Source: Endobacterium cereale
GTDB taxonomy: Bacteria; Pseudomonadota; Alphaproteobacteria; Rhizobiales; Rhizobiaceae
NCBI RefSeq assembly: GCF_009617585.1
Contig: NZ_WIXI01000036.1
Span: 1 to 64,000, forward strand
Direction of reading: 5' to 3'
Length of the DNA: 64,000 nucleotides
Within the stretch, counting starts at the first letter, position 1. Each line of letters opens with the position of its first letter. Shown piece by piece: positions 35,765 to 45,215 of the stretch. The position numbers and the translations under genes are program-made. The notes under the pieces are model-generated. The model was not told where the DNA came from. It did no database searches and saw only the letters and a program-made list of their open reading frames with translations.

Positions 35765-36991
35765 ATGGCGCCAGCCGCCCGCCCGCACCTGCCCTATCTC
35801 ATTATTCTGGCCGGCTCGCTGATCGCCGTGCTGACCTTTGGCCCGCGCTCCGCCATGGGCTTCTTCCAGCTACCCATGTTGAGCGATACCGGCTGGGACC
35901 GCACGACCTTTGGCCTTGCCATGGCGCTGCAGAACCTCGCCTGGGGTCTCAGCCAGCCGTTCTTTGGTGCCGCGGCCGATAAATACGGCACCGGTCGCGT
36001 TCTCGTGCTGTCTGCCCTGTTTTATGCCGCAGGCCTGCTGATGATGTCGCATGCCGCCTCCCCCCTCTGGCTACATGTCGGCGGTGGCGTGCTGGTAGGG
36101 CTTGGCGTCGGCGCTGGTTCGTTCGGTACCATACTCTCCGCCTTTGCCCGCAACGTCACGCCGCAACAGCGCTCCATGGCATTCGGCATCGGCACGGCGG
36201 CGGGATCTGCCGGCATGTTCCTGTTTGCGCCGCTCAGCCAGGCGCTGATCACCAATTACGGCTGGTCGGACAGTCTCGTCATCATGGGCGCGCTGATGCT
36301 GCTGGTGCCGCTGCTCGCCTATCCCCTGCGCGGCAACTCGTCTTCCGGCACGCAGTCGCAGGCGCAGTTTCAGCAGAGCGCCGGTGAAGCGCTGCGCGAA
36401 GCTTTTGGGCACAAGAGCTATCTTCTGCTGACCTCCGGCTTTTTCGTCTGCGGTTTTCAGGTCGCCTTCATCACTGCGCATTTCCCAGCCTATCTCGGTG
36501 ATATCGGCATCGATGCCAAATACGCCGTCATCGCAATGGCGCTGATCGGCTTTTTCAACATCGCCGGTTCGCTCGCCGCCGGCGTCATCGGCCAGCGATA
36601 TTCGAAGCCGTATTTCCTCGCCTATATCTATATCGGCCGCTCGATCGCCGTGACGGCGTTTCTGCTTCTGCCGCAGTCACCGACCTCGGTGATCATCTTC
36701 GCCATCGTCATGGGGCTTTTGTGGCTCTCCACCGTGCCGCCGACCAACGGCCTCGTCGCCATCATGTTCGGCACACGCCATCTCGGCATGCTGGGCGGAA
36801 TCGTCTTCCTGTCGCATCAGGTCGGTTCGTTCCTCGGCGTGTGGATGGGCGGCGCGCTCTACGACCGCTTCGGCTCCTATGACATTGTCTGGTGGCTGGG
36901 TGTAATCATGGGCCTGTTTGCCGCCGTCGTGCATTGGCCTATCCGTGAAAAGCCGGTGGATAGGCCAGAGGTCGCCGCTCAACCGGCCTGA
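35765..36991 (+). CDS. MFS transporter
   Basis: A 408-residue major-facilitator permease with twelve predicted helices and the typical loop motif after helix 2 ([13 protein letters not shown]). I chose ATG 35765 because GGAGGA lies at ideal distance; the frame extends to 35684 without support. The second half has a longer cytosolic loop with [20 protein letters not shown]. Substrate unknown; the oxalate/formate-type or monocarboxylate group is possible. It converges on recO, the two overlapping by 13 bases at their 3' ends. Confidence 0.92.
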   Translation: MAPAARPHLPYLIILAGSLIAVLTFGPRSAMGFFQLPMLSDTGWDRTTFGLAMALQNLAWGLSQPFFGAAADKYGTGRVLVLSALFYAAGLLMMSHAASPLWLHVGGGVLVGLGVGAGSFGTILSAFARNVTPQQRSMAFGIGTAAGSAGMFLFAPLSQALITNYGWSDSLVIMGALMLLVPLLAYPLRGNSSSGTQSQAQFQQSAGEALREAFGHKSYLLLTSGFFVCGFQVAFITAHFPAYLGDIGIDAKYAVIAMALIGFFNIAGSLAAGVIGQRYSKPYFLAYIYIGRSIAVTAFLLLPQSPTSVIIFAIVMGLLWLSTVPPTNGLVAIMFGTRHLGMLGGIVFLSHQVGSFLGVWMGGALYDRFGSYDIVWWLGVIMGLFAAVVHWPIREKPVDRPEVAAQPA

Positions 36992-37740
36992 CGCTCACTC
37001 TCTTCACGCGCCTTGGCGATTGCCTTCAACGCCGCCTGCACAAAACCGTCGCGGGCGGCGTTTTCCGTCAGCCCGCGTGGTTCATAAACGTGGCGGTGGA
37101 GGAAAAAGCCGGTCAGGCGAAAGGCTTCCGCCATCGTGTCCCGGCTGGCGGATTTTTGCACCCCCTGCCCCAAAAAACCTGGCAGCGTCAGCATGCGATC
37201 GGCATAAGGTGCACCGGCATCACGCGAGACGGCCTTGCCGCTTTTCGGCGACACATAAACAAGTTCATCACGACGGCCGGTGGCGGCGCATTCGGAAAGG
37301 TCGAGGCCATAGCCAAGGTCGTTCAGAACGGCCAGTTCGAAACGCACGAACAACTCGCCGGCATCGGCCGGATCGTCCATATGCTCGAGGATAACATCGA
37401 GCGCTTCGTAAAGATGCGGATGCGGATCACGCTCGGGCAACAGGCGCAGCAGCGCCCCCATGGCCTGCACACCGTAAACGGCGGTGGCCGTTTCCATCAG
37501 ACGCGCCGCACGCAGACGCACCGGCTCGACCTTGAACTCACCGAGATGTTCATCCAGTCGCGCCCGCCAGACCACTTCGACGCGATTGCCCGGCTGCAGC
37601 ACAGGCTGCATTGTTCGAGAGCGACCGCCGCGCACCATACCGAGATGGCGACCGCGATCGCGTGTCATCACCTCGACGAGCACGCTGCTTTCGCCGTGCC
37701 GCCGTACACCCAGAATGATCGCTTCGCTCTGCCACTGCAT
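36979..37740 (-). CDS. recO: DNA repair protein RecO
   Basis: A 253-residue RecO that helps load RecA in the RecFOR pathway at gaps in DNA. It begins [19 protein letters not shown], has the OB-fold region [18 protein letters not shown], and ends in the helical region with LSECAATG at the zinc position and a [12 protein letters not shown] helix. I chose ATG 37740 to match the family; the frame extends to 37818. In related genomes recO follows era, as it does here on the same strand (1.5 kb apart, with a hypothetical gene between). Its end overlaps the MFS gene. Confidence 0.94.
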   Translation of the reverse strand: MQWQSEAIILGVRRHGESSVLVEVMTRDRGRHLGMVRGGRSRTMQPVLQPGNRVEVVWRARLDEHLGEFKVEPVRLRAARLMETATAVYGVQAMGALLRLLPERDPHPHLYEALDVILEHMDDPADAGELFVRFELAVLNDLGYGLDLSECAATGRRDELVYVSPKSGKAVSRDAGAPYADRMLTLPGFLGQGVQKSASRDTMAEAFRLTGFFLHRHVYEPRGLTENAARDGFVQAALKAIAKAREESERQAG

Positions 37741-37919
37741 GAGATTTGAATTTCGGTCCTTGAAAGGCAGATTCCATTTTAAGCGATAAGTGGCCGGGAC
37801 AGAACTGTTTTCGGACATTCGGTGTGGCGCTTATGTCGCTCGACAAATGTTGCGGCCGTCTCACGGAACCAATTGCCCTGCTTGCGTGTTCCAGCGGAAA
37901 TAGAATTTAGGGAGATTTC

Positions 37920-38306
37920 ATGAAATACGCTCTCGCCGCCGCCCTCATGCTGGTTCCGTCGCTCACGCTGGTCTCGACACCGGCGGCCGCCCAGTCGAAG
38001 GAGCTGGAAAACGCCTGCGTCAATGTCGCCAAGAATTTTCTGATGACCCCAGTTCTGGCCACCGGCACCGTCCAGTCCTTCCCGGAACTCGATCCGCCCG
38101 GCGCCCGTCTGACCTATTCGACGCGTGACAATCCGAAGCCGAACGATTTTACCAACACGATCGACTGCCAGTTCGACAAGGCGACCGCACCGTTTGGGCT
38201 GACGAAATTCTGCATCTCGACGACCTGTTATTCGGCGGATGAGCAGGACCCCGACAATCGCCGACGGTATCTGGAAATCAAGGCGCTGATGGACCGGAAG
38301 AAGTAA
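37920..38306 (+). CDS. Exported hypothetical protein, 128 residues
   Basis: A small protein with a signal peptide (about residues 1-24, ending PAAAQ) and a mature domain with four Cys (ENACVNVAKNF, IDCQFDKAT, FCISTTCYS) likely paired in the periplasm. A Shine-Dalgarno GGGAG precedes the ATG. I do not recognise the family. It sits alone between recO and the era side, in the opposite orientation to the era block. A long palindrome follows in the gap toward era. Confidence 0.75.
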   Translation: MKYALAAALMLVPSLTLVSTPAAAQSKELENACVNVAKNFLMTPVLATGTVQSFPELDPPGARLTYSTRDNPKPNDFTNTIDCQFDKATAPFGLTKFCISTTCYSADEQDPDNRRRYLEIKALMDRKK

Positions 38307-38357
38307 GGAACGCCGCAGCCACAGCGCTGCTTTTGCAGGCGCCGCCTACCCCAAATC

Positions 38358-38440
38358 CGTCATCCTCGGGCTTGTCCCGAGGATCTGCTGAGCATCATTA
38401 TCGGCGTGGTTAGATCCTCGGGACAAGCCCGAGGATGACG
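38358..38440. repeat. Long intergenic palindrome, 29-bp arms
   Basis: Arms at 38358-38386 and 38412-38440 are perfect inverted copies (CGTCATCCTCGGGCTTGTCC and on, paired with the complement), with a 25-base loop. The sequence type (CGTCATCCTCGGGCTTGTCC...) recurs, from memory, in many alphaproteobacterial genomes as a dispersed intergenic element. It lies between the exported protein gene and era and may end transcripts from both sides. It is seen once in this window. Confidence 0.8.
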
Positions 38441-38547
38441 ACGTTACGCGCCTGAAACAGCAGCTGCCGGCCCGTCGCTTCGGCTCCGGGCGTTCGACGC
38501 TAAAATCGATCCACCGGATCGATTTTCCGCACTTTGTCCGTCGCGTC

Positions 38548-39516
38548 TCACCCTCTCGGGAATTCCAGCCCCATTTCGCGGAACCGTTCCGGGTCATCGC
38601 CCCAGTTCTCGCGTACCTTCACGAACAGGAAGAGGTGCACCGGCTGCTCGAGGATTTCCGACAGCTCTTTGCGGGATGCTGTGGAAATCGACTTGATGGC
38701 CTCGCCGTTCTTGCCGAGCGCGATCTTCTTCTGGCTTTCACGCTCCACATAGATGACCTGTTCGATACGAACCGAACCGTCCTTCTTTTCTTCCCACTTC
38801 TCCGTCTCGACGTGAGAAGCGTAGGGCAGTTCCTGATGCAGGCGCAGGAAGAGTTTTTCGCGTGTGATTTCGGCCGCCAGCTGACGCATCGGCAGATCTG
38901 AAATCTGGTCTTCCGGGTAATACCACGGACCTTCCGGCAGACGCTTGGCCAGGAAATTCATCAGGTGGTTGCAGCCTGAGCCGCCGGTCGCCGACACCAT
39001 GAAAGTCTGTTCGAAATCGACCATCTCGTTGGCCTTTGCCGCCAGCGCCAGAAGCGCTTCGTGGGGCACGCGGTCGATTTTGTTGAGCACCAGGATTTTC
39101 GGCTGCTGCACATCCTTCAGGCTTTCCAGAATCGCTTCGGCGTCGCCGCGGATGCCGCGCTCGCTGTCGATCAGAAGCAGGATCAGGTCGGCATCCTTGG
39201 CACCGCCCCAGGCGGATGTCACCATGGCGCGGTCGAGACGGCGGCGCGGCTTGAAGATGCCGGGCGTGTCCATGAACACGATCTGGGCATTGTCGTGGAT
39301 GGCGATGCCGCGCACGATGGCGCGCGTCGTCTGCACCTTGTGGCTGACGATAGACACCTTTGCGCCGACAAGGCGGTTCAGAAGCGTCGACTTGCCGGCA
39401 TTGGTGGCGCCGATCAGCGCGACAAAGCCGGAATGGGTCGGGCCAGCCTGCACGTCCTCGGAATGCGTTTCGGCTGCCGGCTCATGGCCAGCGTTGTTGT
39501 CTTCGTGTTCAGTCAT
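38548..39516 (-). CDS. era: GTPase Era
   Basis: A 322-residue GTPase that binds 16S rRNA and couples ribosome assembly to cell growth. G1 (GATNAGKSTL), G3 (DTPGIF), G4 (NKID), and the C-terminal KH domain (about 230-315, ending FREMGLEFPRG) are present. A 28-residue acidic N-terminal extension (MTEHEDNNAGHE) precedes the G domain, commonly seen in Rhizobiaceae. The ATG lies 6 bases after the rnc stop; GAGG overlaps the rnc stop. It is part of the lepB-rnc-era unit on the minus strand. Confidence 0.97.
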   Translation of the reverse strand: MTEHEDNNAGHEPAAETHSEDVQAGPTHSGFVALIGATNAGKSTLLNRLVGAKVSIVSHKVQTTRAIVRGIAIHDNAQIVFMDTPGIFKPRRRLDRAMVTSAWGGAKDADLILLLIDSERGIRGDAEAILESLKDVQQPKILVLNKIDRVPHEALLALAAKANEMVDFEQTFMVSATGGSGCNHLMNFLAKRLPEGPWYYPEDQISDLPMRQLAAEITREKLFLRLHQELPYASHVETEKWEEKKDGSVRIEQVIYVERESQKKIALGKNGEAIKSISTASRKELSEILEQPVHLFLFVKVRENWGDDPERFREMGLEFPRG

Positions 39517-39522
39517 CGGTCC

Positions 39523-40239
39523 TCAGCCTTCGGCAGGCGTTTTCTGCCAGACGCCTTCGCGTTCGAGCATCTTTGTGGCTGCTACCTGTTCGGCAGCGCG
39601 TTTGGAACGGTCTACGCCAGTTTCGGGCGCAACGCCATTCACTTCGACCGTCACGGTAAAGCGCGGGTCGTGATCCGGCCCGGAACGGTCATCGATACGA
39701 TAGGCGGGCGTCAGTGCGAATTTCGCATGCGCCCATTCCTGCAATTCGGTTTTGGCATCGCGACGGGCGGCATCGGCGCGGGCAGCGCGCTCACCCCAGT
39801 GACGCTCGATGAATTTTCGCGCTGCTTCCAGCCCGCCATCGAGATAAAGTGCTGCGATCAGGCTTTCGACAACGTCGGCGCGCACGTTCATCATGCGCTT
39901 GCCGGTCAGCTTCTTCACATCGGCACCGGTGCGCACGAAACGGTGCAGATCAAGCTCGTCGGCAACGGCAGCACAGCTGTCAGCGCTGACCAGTTGGTTC
40001 AGACGTACCGAAAGTTCACCCTCGGTCGCGGTCTTGAAGGTGCGAAACAAAAGCTCGGCGACACACAGACCCAGCACACGGTCGCCCAGAAATTCCAGGC
40101 GCTCGTAGTTGGCGGTCTTGGCCGTGCCGGTGCTGGCATGGGTCAGAGCCCGGTCCAGCCATTGTTTTTCGGAAAAGACATGGCCGACGATGCTTTCGAG
40201 CTTCGCCTTTTCATCCGCCGAAAGTGTCGCCGGCTTCAT
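39523..40239 (-). CDS. rnc: Ribonuclease III
   Basis: A 238-residue double-strand-specific endoribonuclease that processes rRNA precursors and regulates mRNA. The catalytic signature YERLEFLGDRVLGL is present, and the C-terminal double-stranded-RNA-binding domain begins near DAKTELQEWAH. I chose ATG 40239, which overlaps the lepB stop as ATGA; a longer frame to 40287 lies inside lepB. The order lepB-rnc-era is conserved in many bacteria. Translation is coupled with lepB. Confidence 0.97.
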   Translation of the reverse strand: MKPATLSADEKAKLESIVGHVFSEKQWLDRALTHASTGTAKTANYERLEFLGDRVLGLCVAELLFRTFKTATEGELSVRLNQLVSADSCAAVADELDLHRFVRTGADVKKLTGKRMMNVRADVVESLIAALYLDGGLEAARKFIERHWGERAARADAARRDAKTELQEWAHAKFALTPAYRIDDRSGPDHDPRFTVTVEVNGVAPETGVDRSKRAAEQVAATKMLEREGVWQKTPAEG

Positions 40240-41027
40240 CAGTTGACGACCTTGAACAGGCGATCCCAACGCATGTTGGCCGGCCATTTCCAGAACTCGC
40301 GGAACGAGGTGTCGTTGCCGAGCGAGAAGAAGATCACGCTGGCACGGCCGACAAGGTTTTCAGCCGGCACGTAACCGACGTCGAAACGGCTATCGAGCGA
40401 GTTGTCGCGGTTGTCGCCCATGAAGAAATAGTGGCCTTCCGGCACAACGAATTCGCGGGTGTTGTCACCGCGCGAAACCGGCGACTGGTCGAGCGTGTCG
40501 AAAGTCACGCCATTGTCGAAGGTTTCGCGGAAAACAGGAACGTCCGAACCCGGATCAAGGCGGTAGTCGGAGGTGAAGGTGCCGTCCTGCACCTTCGGTA
40601 CCGGCTGACCGTTGATCTGCAACACGCCATTCGTGACCTGAACGCGATCGCCCGGCAGGCCGACAAGGCGCTTGATGTAATCGATTTCCGGCTGCTGCGG
40701 CAGACGGAAGACGATGACGTCACCGCGCTTCGGCTCGTTAAACTCGAGGATGCGACCGTCGAATAGGTCCGGCGAGAACGGCAGCGAATATTTCGAATAA
40801 CCGTAAGCGAACTTGTTCACGAAGATATAGTCGCCGACCAAAAGCGTCGGCATCATCGAGCCGGACGGGATGGTGAAAGGCTGGAACAGGACGGTCCGGA
40901 TGACCATGGCGAGCAACAGGGCCTGGATGATGACCTTGATGTTTTCCCAAAGAGCATTCTGCGGCTTTGCTTCGGCGGTGTTCGACACTGAGGACGTCTT
41001 TCTTTTATGGCTTTCCGGCGCGCCCAT
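40239..41027 (-). CDS. lepB: Signal peptidase I
   Basis: A 262-residue inner-membrane serine protease that removes signal peptides from exported proteins. The catalytic dyad is Ser57 (PSGSMMPTL) and Lys121 (YIKRLVGLPGDR). One membrane helix occupies about 33-48, and box E is seen as GDNRDNSLDSRF. Its start has a poor ribosome site; a GTG at 40988 is an alternative that would shorten the tail. It lies downstream of acpS (59-base gap) and overlaps rnc. Confidence 0.96.
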   Translation of the reverse strand: MGAPESHKRKTSSVSNTAEAKPQNALWENIKVIIQALLLAMVIRTVLFQPFTIPSGSMMPTLLVGDYIFVNKFAYGYSKYSLPFSPDLFDGRILEFNEPKRGDVIVFRLPQQPEIDYIKRLVGLPGDRVQVTNGVLQINGQPVPKVQDGTFTSDYRLDPGSDVPVFRETFDNGVTFDTLDQSPVSRGDNTREFVVPEGHYFFMGDNRDNSLDSRFDVGYVPAENLVGRASVIFFSLGNDTSFREFWKWPANMRWDRLFKVVN

Positions 41028-41086
41028 GAGGCGTAGCCGCTTTCTCTAAACCCTTCGCCAATCGGCGGCAATGGCTCAAATCGGGT

Positions 41087-41491
41087 TCAATCTTCCGCAG
41101 GCAAGGCCTCGATGATCACGAAGGCCTGTGCGTAGGGGTATTCGTCGGTGATGGTGATATGGATGACAGGCTTGTGACCGGCCGGGATCATCGATGCCAA
41201 TCGCTCGCCGGCACCGTTGGTCAGCTTCATGGTCGGTTTGCCGCCGGGCATGTTGATCACGCCCATGTCACGCCAGAAGACGCCATAGGCGATGCCTGTT
41301 CCAAGCGCCTTGGAACAGGCTTCCTTGGCCGCAAAACGCTTGGCATAGGAGGCGGCGCGATTCTTGCGGCCATCGGACTTGGCGCGCTCGACCTCGGTGA
41401 AAACCCGATGAGTGAACCGTTCGCCAAAACGCTCGATCGATTTTTCCACGCGCCTGATGTCGATGAGGTCGCTGCCCATGCCGATGATCAT
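41087..41491 (-). CDS. acpS: Holo-[acyl-carrier-protein] synthase
   Basis: A 134-residue phosphopantetheinyl transferase that activates ACP for fatty-acid synthesis. The conserved Asp8 ([11 protein letters not shown]) and the KEACSKALG Glu (about residue 57) bind magnesium. The size and VFTEVERAK segment match bacterial AcpS. GAGGAG precedes the ATG. In rhizobia it sits between the DUF2062 gene and lepB, as here. It is part of the minus-strand housekeeping block. Confidence 0.97.
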   Translation of the reverse strand: MIIGMGSDLIDIRRVEKSIERFGERFTHRVFTEVERAKSDGRKNRAASYAKRFAAKEACSKALGTGIAYGVFWRDMGVINMPGGKPTMKLTNGAGERLASMIPAGHKPVIHITITDEYPYAQAFVIIEALPAED

Positions 41492-41524
41492 TGCTGTCGT
41501 CTCCTCATCAAATGCCCGTCTTAT

Positions 41525-42106
41525 TCAAATGCCTGACTTGACCATGGCATGCAGTCTTGCCGCCATGCGCTCGCGCCTGCGCGCGCGAAACCTTTTCACA
41601 CCCATATAGGTCGCGGCGTAAACGACAACCCCACAGAAAATGGCGGGTGGAAGACAGCCGATCAACATGGGCTTCAGAACCGGCTGCCAAAGCTCGGCAA
41701 AACGCAGGGTGCGGACAAGCTCGGCCAGATCCAGCTGTTTGCCGGCAACCTGCCCGGCGGCACCGCCGGGATGACCAAGCATGAAATGCCCGATTTCCCA
41801 ACTGGCCGACCAGATGAGCGGAAATGTCAGGGGATTGGCGACAAGCGTGCCGAGAGCGGCAGCAACCAGACTACCGCGCAGAAGGAAGGCAAGCGCGATG
41901 GCGAGCGGGATATGAAAACCGAGAAAGGGCGTCCAGCCGATCATGACGCCTGCGGCAATGCCGGAGGCAACCCCATGCGGCGAAGCGCTGATGCGTGCGG
42001 CGCGCAATCCGTAATAACGGAGATTTCTGGTCACTCCCTTGCGGGGCCAGACGGCGTTGCGGATTTTTTCAGCCCATCCGGCAGGGCTTCGGCGACGAAA
42101 CGGCAT
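41525..42106 (-). CDS. DUF2062 membrane protein
   Basis: A 193-residue protein with two or three hydrophobic segments (about 46-64 and 68-90, IAAGVMIGWTPFLGFHIPLA; and 150-170) and a basic C-terminal tail (RFRARRRERMAARLHAMVK). The HGVASGIAAG and FLGFH motifs are those of DUF2062. It lies in the acpS-lepB-rnc-era block, 33 bases before acpS. The function is unknown, though the neighbourhood is conserved in Rhizobiales. The start ATG 42106 is the frame's first. Confidence 0.9.
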   Translation of the reverse strand: MPFRRRSPAGWAEKIRNAVWPRKGVTRNLRYYGLRAARISASPHGVASGIAAGVMIGWTPFLGFHIPLAIALAFLLRGSLVAAALGTLVANPLTFPLIWSASWEIGHFMLGHPGGAAGQVAGKQLDLAELVRTLRFAELWQPVLKPMLIGCLPPAIFCGVVVYAATYMGVKRFRARRRERMAARLHAMVKSGI

Positions 42107-42178
42107 GGATCAGCATCTAGGACGATAGCTGACAAAAGCCAAGAGCGGCGCGGTGAAGCGCCGCCGCGATCATATCAA

Positions 42179-42331
42179 TCAGAGACCCTTGCGGAACATG
42201 CCGCGGTCAACCTGACGCATGCGGTATTCCAGCTCGATAGCATCGTTGGACTCATTGAGGTATGCCATTTCACGCTCCTGTACCGACGGGGCGCGAAGGG
42301 CGCGGGCAAACTGGCGAAGTGGCTTGAACAT
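42179..42331 (-). CDS. Small DUF3563-like protein, 50 residues
   Basis: Too short for most gene finders. It reads MFKPLRQFARALRAPSVQER, then AYLNESNDAIELEYRMRQVD and ends MFRKGL. The AYL-(N/S)-(E/Q)-S-x-D-x-x-(E/D)-LE-x-RMR pattern is that of DUF3563 small proteins of alphaproteobacteria. AAGGAA lies seven bases before the ATG. It sits between the DUF2062 gene and the frameshifted membrane gene. The sequence of the gene and its ribosome site is good; the exact family name is from memory. Confidence 0.75.
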   Translation of the reverse strand: MFKPLRQFARALRAPSVQEREMAYLNESNDAIELEYRMRQVDRGMFRKGL

Positions 42332-42400
42332 CTCTTGGGTTCCTTGGTTTGGATGTCCATTAGATACGGCTTTTCAATCGATTTGACCAACGCTAAGCCG

Positions 42401-42419
42401 ATGCGTCAGCCATGCGTCA
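42401..42419. repeat. Direct repeat ATGCGTCA x2 upstream of the DUF3563-like gene
   Basis: ATGCGTCA occurs at 42401-42408 and 42412-42419, a spacing of 11 bases (one helical turn). It lies 70-90 bases upstream of the minus-strand DUF3563-like gene, where an operator could be. The repeat is short and could be chance. Confidence 0.3.
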
Positions 42420-42481
42420 AACGCATATCGCGTTAATGTGACGTTTTGACATGCGCACGAATTAGGCAGGCAGGAGCGATT

Positions 42482-42719
42482 TCAGCGCGCGCGCCGGGCA
42501 GCCCGATTGTACAAGCTCATCACTCCAACAAAAACGACGACGAAAAGACCGCCAGAAACGGTAAAAAACCGAAATAGCTATCGAAGGTCCAGGCAACGAG
42601 CGGGATGCGCATCGGCATCCTAATCAAAACATAGACGGCACCGGCGCAGACGAGAACCGCAAAAATCAGCAGCCGATGGTAGCCACGACGACATCAAATA
42701 TTTTCTCCAACCATGACAT
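42482..42719 (-). pseudogene. Small two-helix membrane protein gene with two 1-base lesions
   Basis: From ATG 42719 (ribosome site AGGAG upstream) the frame reads MSWLEKIFD and soon stops. Adding one base in the repeat at about 42684-42692 restores RRGYHRLLIFAVLVCAGAVY, VLIRMPMRIPLVAW and TFDSYFGF. A second added base, a T at the six-base homopolymer (A6 on the plus strand, 42563-42568), restores FFTVSGGLFVVVFVGVM, SLYNRAARRAR and a stop at 42482. The region is 238 bases; with two extra bases it is 240, or 79 codons plus stop, with two membrane helices. The joint repair giving one sensible protein is the evidence. It is either a true pseudogene or a sequencing artefact. No family recognised. 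Confidence 0.7.
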
Positions 42720-42820
42720 TCGCTTTTCTCCTGCCACACCTCAGGAACATGGCCGATAGCGAGCACCTCGCACCTCGGTAGCTCGCCGCCTACTCTCACG
42801 CGGTAATCAGAGCCGAAATG

Positions 42821-45061
42821 TCAGTCGTAGATGCGTCGAACGCTCGAGACGCAGTCGAGGTCCTTCACCTGGGTCAGCAACTGATTAAGCTGGCGCACAT
42901 CCCAGACCTCGACCTCCATCTCGATCTCGGAAAAATCGGCCGCGCGGCTGCTGCCCATTTTCAGGGTGCGGATATTGATATCGAGATTGGCCACCGCCTG
43001 CGCGACGGTTGCGAGCGTCCCCGGTTCGTTGATCGTGTTGAAGAACACACGGGCAAGGAAACGCGACTTGTTTGCCTCGTCGATATCCCAGCGCACATCG
43101 ATCCAGCTTTCCGGGTGATCGTCGAACCGCTGCAAGGCCGACGCCTGGATCGGATAGATTGTGATCCCCTTGCCCTTTTCCATGATGCCGACGATGCGAT
43201 CGCCCGGCACCGCTCCCGCCGGCGCGAACTGGACGGGCAAATTGCCCGAAAGCCCGCGGATCGGCAGAGGTCCGGGCCCGGTGCCGTCCTGCACGCTGGC
43301 AGCCGCCGCCTGTTCGGCGGTGCGCGGCGCATCAGGCAGCTTGAACATCATGCCTTGTGCGCTCTGCATGTTGAACCAGCCCTGATCGGCAGACGGCTTT
43401 ACCGTGGTGCGCTCGTCCTTGTAATCGGGGAAAACCGCACGTACGACATCGAGCGACGACAGTTCGCCGCGGCCAACGGCCGCCACGGCATCCTCGACAT
43501 CCTTGTGGCCGAGACGGAATAGCGCCGGCTTGAGCGCATCCTTGGAAAAGGTTTTTCCGGCACGCTCGAAAGTGCGCTCCAGAATGCGGTGGCCGAGGCC
43601 GGAATACTGCTTGCGGATCGCCATGCGAGTGGCGCGGCGAATGGCGGCGCGCGCCTTGCCTGTCACGACGATTTCTTCCCAGGCGGCCGGTGGCACCTGC
43701 ACGCCGGAGCGGATCACCTCCACTTCATCGCCGTTCGAAAGACGGGTGACAAGCGGCATGATGCGGCCGTTGATCTTGGCGCCGACCGTGGTGTCGCCGA
43801 TATCGGTATGGACGGCATAAGCAAAGTCGATCGGGGTTGCGCCGCGCGGCAGTGCGATCAGCTTGCCTTTCGGCGTGAAGCAGAACACCTGATCCTGAAA
43901 CAGTTCGAGCTTGGTGTGCTCGAGAAACTCTTCCGGGTTGTCGCCCTCGGCCAGTTGCTCGATCGTGCGGCGCAGCCAGGAATAGGCATTGCTCTCCTTT
44001 GACAGCAATTCGCCATCGCTGCCGACGCCATCCTTGTAGAGCGCATGCGCTGCAATACCGAATTCGGCGATCTCATGCATGCGCCGGGTGCGGATCTGCA
44101 GCTCGATTCGCTGGCGCGACGGGCCGACAATGGTGGTGTGCAGCGAGCGGTAATCGTTCTGCTTCGGCGTCGAGATATAATCCTTGAACCGGCCGGGCAC
44201 GACGCGCCAGCGGGTGTGGACGATCCCCAGCGCACGATAACAATCGGCCAGCTCCGATACGAAGAGGCGAAAACCGTAAACGTCCGAAAGCTGCTCGAAG
44301 GACAGCGACTTGGACTGCATCTTGCGGAAGACGGAATACGGCTTTTTCTGCCGGCCCTTGACGGTCGCATCCTTGAGGCCGCTGGCGACCAGCAACTCCC
44401 TCAACTCGTCCTCGATCTTGGTGACGAGGCCTTCGTTGCGACCGGACAGTTCGGCCAGCCGCTTGGTGACCGTTTCATAGGCTTCCGGGTTGATGTGGCG
44501 GAAGGACAGGTCTTCCAGTTCCTCGCGCATGTCCTGCATACCCATGCGGCCGGCGAGCGGCGCATAGATATCCATCGTCTCTTCGGAAATGCGGGCACGC
44601 TTGTCCGCCGCCATATGATCGAGCGTGCGCATGTTGTGCAGGCGGTCAGCCAATTTGACCAACAGCACGCGCACGTCATCTGAAATGGCGAGCAGCAGCT
44701 TTCTGAGGTTTTCGGCCTGCTTGGCCTTTTTGGAAACCAGATCGAGCCGCTTGAGCTTGGTCAGGCCTTCGACAAGACGGCCGATATCTTCGCCGAACAG
44801 TTCATCGATCTCGGCGCGGGTCGCCGTGGTATCCTCGATCGTATCGTGCAAAAGCGCGACCGCGATGGTCGACTCGTCGAGATGCATGTCGGTGAGAATG
44901 GCGGCAACTTCCAGCGGGTGCGAAATATAGGGATCGCCGCTGGCGCGCTTCTGCAGGCCATGCTTCTGCATGGCATAGACATAGGCCTTGTTGAGAAGAG
45001 CTTCGTTCGCATCGGGCTTGTATCGCTGGACCCGCTCGACGAGCTCGTATTGCCGCATCAT
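42821..45061 (-). CDS. rel: Bifunctional (p)ppGpp synthetase/hydrolase Rel (SpoT-type)
   Basis: A 746-residue stringent-response enzyme that makes and degrades (p)ppGpp. The HD hydrolase domain (HPLEVAAIL, LLHDTIEDT) and metal-binding residues occupy about 30-180, and the synthetase domain follows (about 220-380, KPYSVFRKMQSKSLSF, DVYGFRLFV). TGS (LPRGATPIDFAYAVHTDIG), conserved linkers, and a C-terminal ACT domain (about 670-746) complete it. Alphaproteobacteria usually have this one long enzyme. Start ATG 45061, with a second ATG right after. GAGGGA is nine bases upstream. rpoZ lies just upstream on the same strand, as usual. Confidence 0.96.
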   Translation of the reverse strand: MMRQYELVERVQRYKPDANEALLNKAYVYAMQKHGLQKRASGDPYISHPLEVAAILTDMHLDESTIAVALLHDTIEDTTATRAEIDELFGEDIGRLVEGLTKLKRLDLVSKKAKQAENLRKLLLAISDDVRVLLVKLADRLHNMRTLDHMAADKRARISEETMDIYAPLAGRMGMQDMREELEDLSFRHINPEAYETVTKRLAELSGRNEGLVTKIEDELRELLVASGLKDATVKGRQKKPYSVFRKMQSKSLSFEQLSDVYGFRLFVSELADCYRALGIVHTRWRVVPGRFKDYISTPKQNDYRSLHTTIVGPSRQRIELQIRTRRMHEIAEFGIAAHALYKDGVGSDGELLSKESNAYSWLRRTIEQLAEGDNPEEFLEHTKLELFQDQVFCFTPKGKLIALPRGATPIDFAYAVHTDIGDTTVGAKINGRIMPLVTRLSNGDEVEVIRSGVQVPPAAWEEIVVTGKARAAIRRATRMAIRKQYSGLGHRILERTFERAGKTFSKDALKPALFRLGHKDVEDAVAAVGRGELSSLDVVRAVFPDYKDERTTVKPSADQGWFNMQSAQGMMFKLPDAPRTAEQAAAASVQDGTGPGPLPIRGLSGNLPVQFAPAGAVPGDRIVGIMEKGKGITIYPIQASALQRFDDHPESWIDVRWDIDEANKSRFLARVFFNTINEPGTLATVAQAVANLDINIRTLKMGSSRAADFSEIEMEVEVWDVRQLNQLLTQVKDLDCVSSVRRIYD

Positions 45062-45215
45062 TCTGGAACCGGTCCCTCGAAATGCCCCCATGTGAGATGA
45101 AGGGGGGAGAAACGAAAAATGGCGCGCCGATCAGAAGACCGGCGCAGCCATCAAAGAGAAGACATACAGATTGGGGCAAGAGGATGAACGCTTCCTGCCC
45201 ATGATCCGATCAATC

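Noticed and set aside
39061..40374. 437-codon plus-strand frame over era, rnc and lepB
   Set aside because: It crosses three certain housekeeping genes on the opposite strand.
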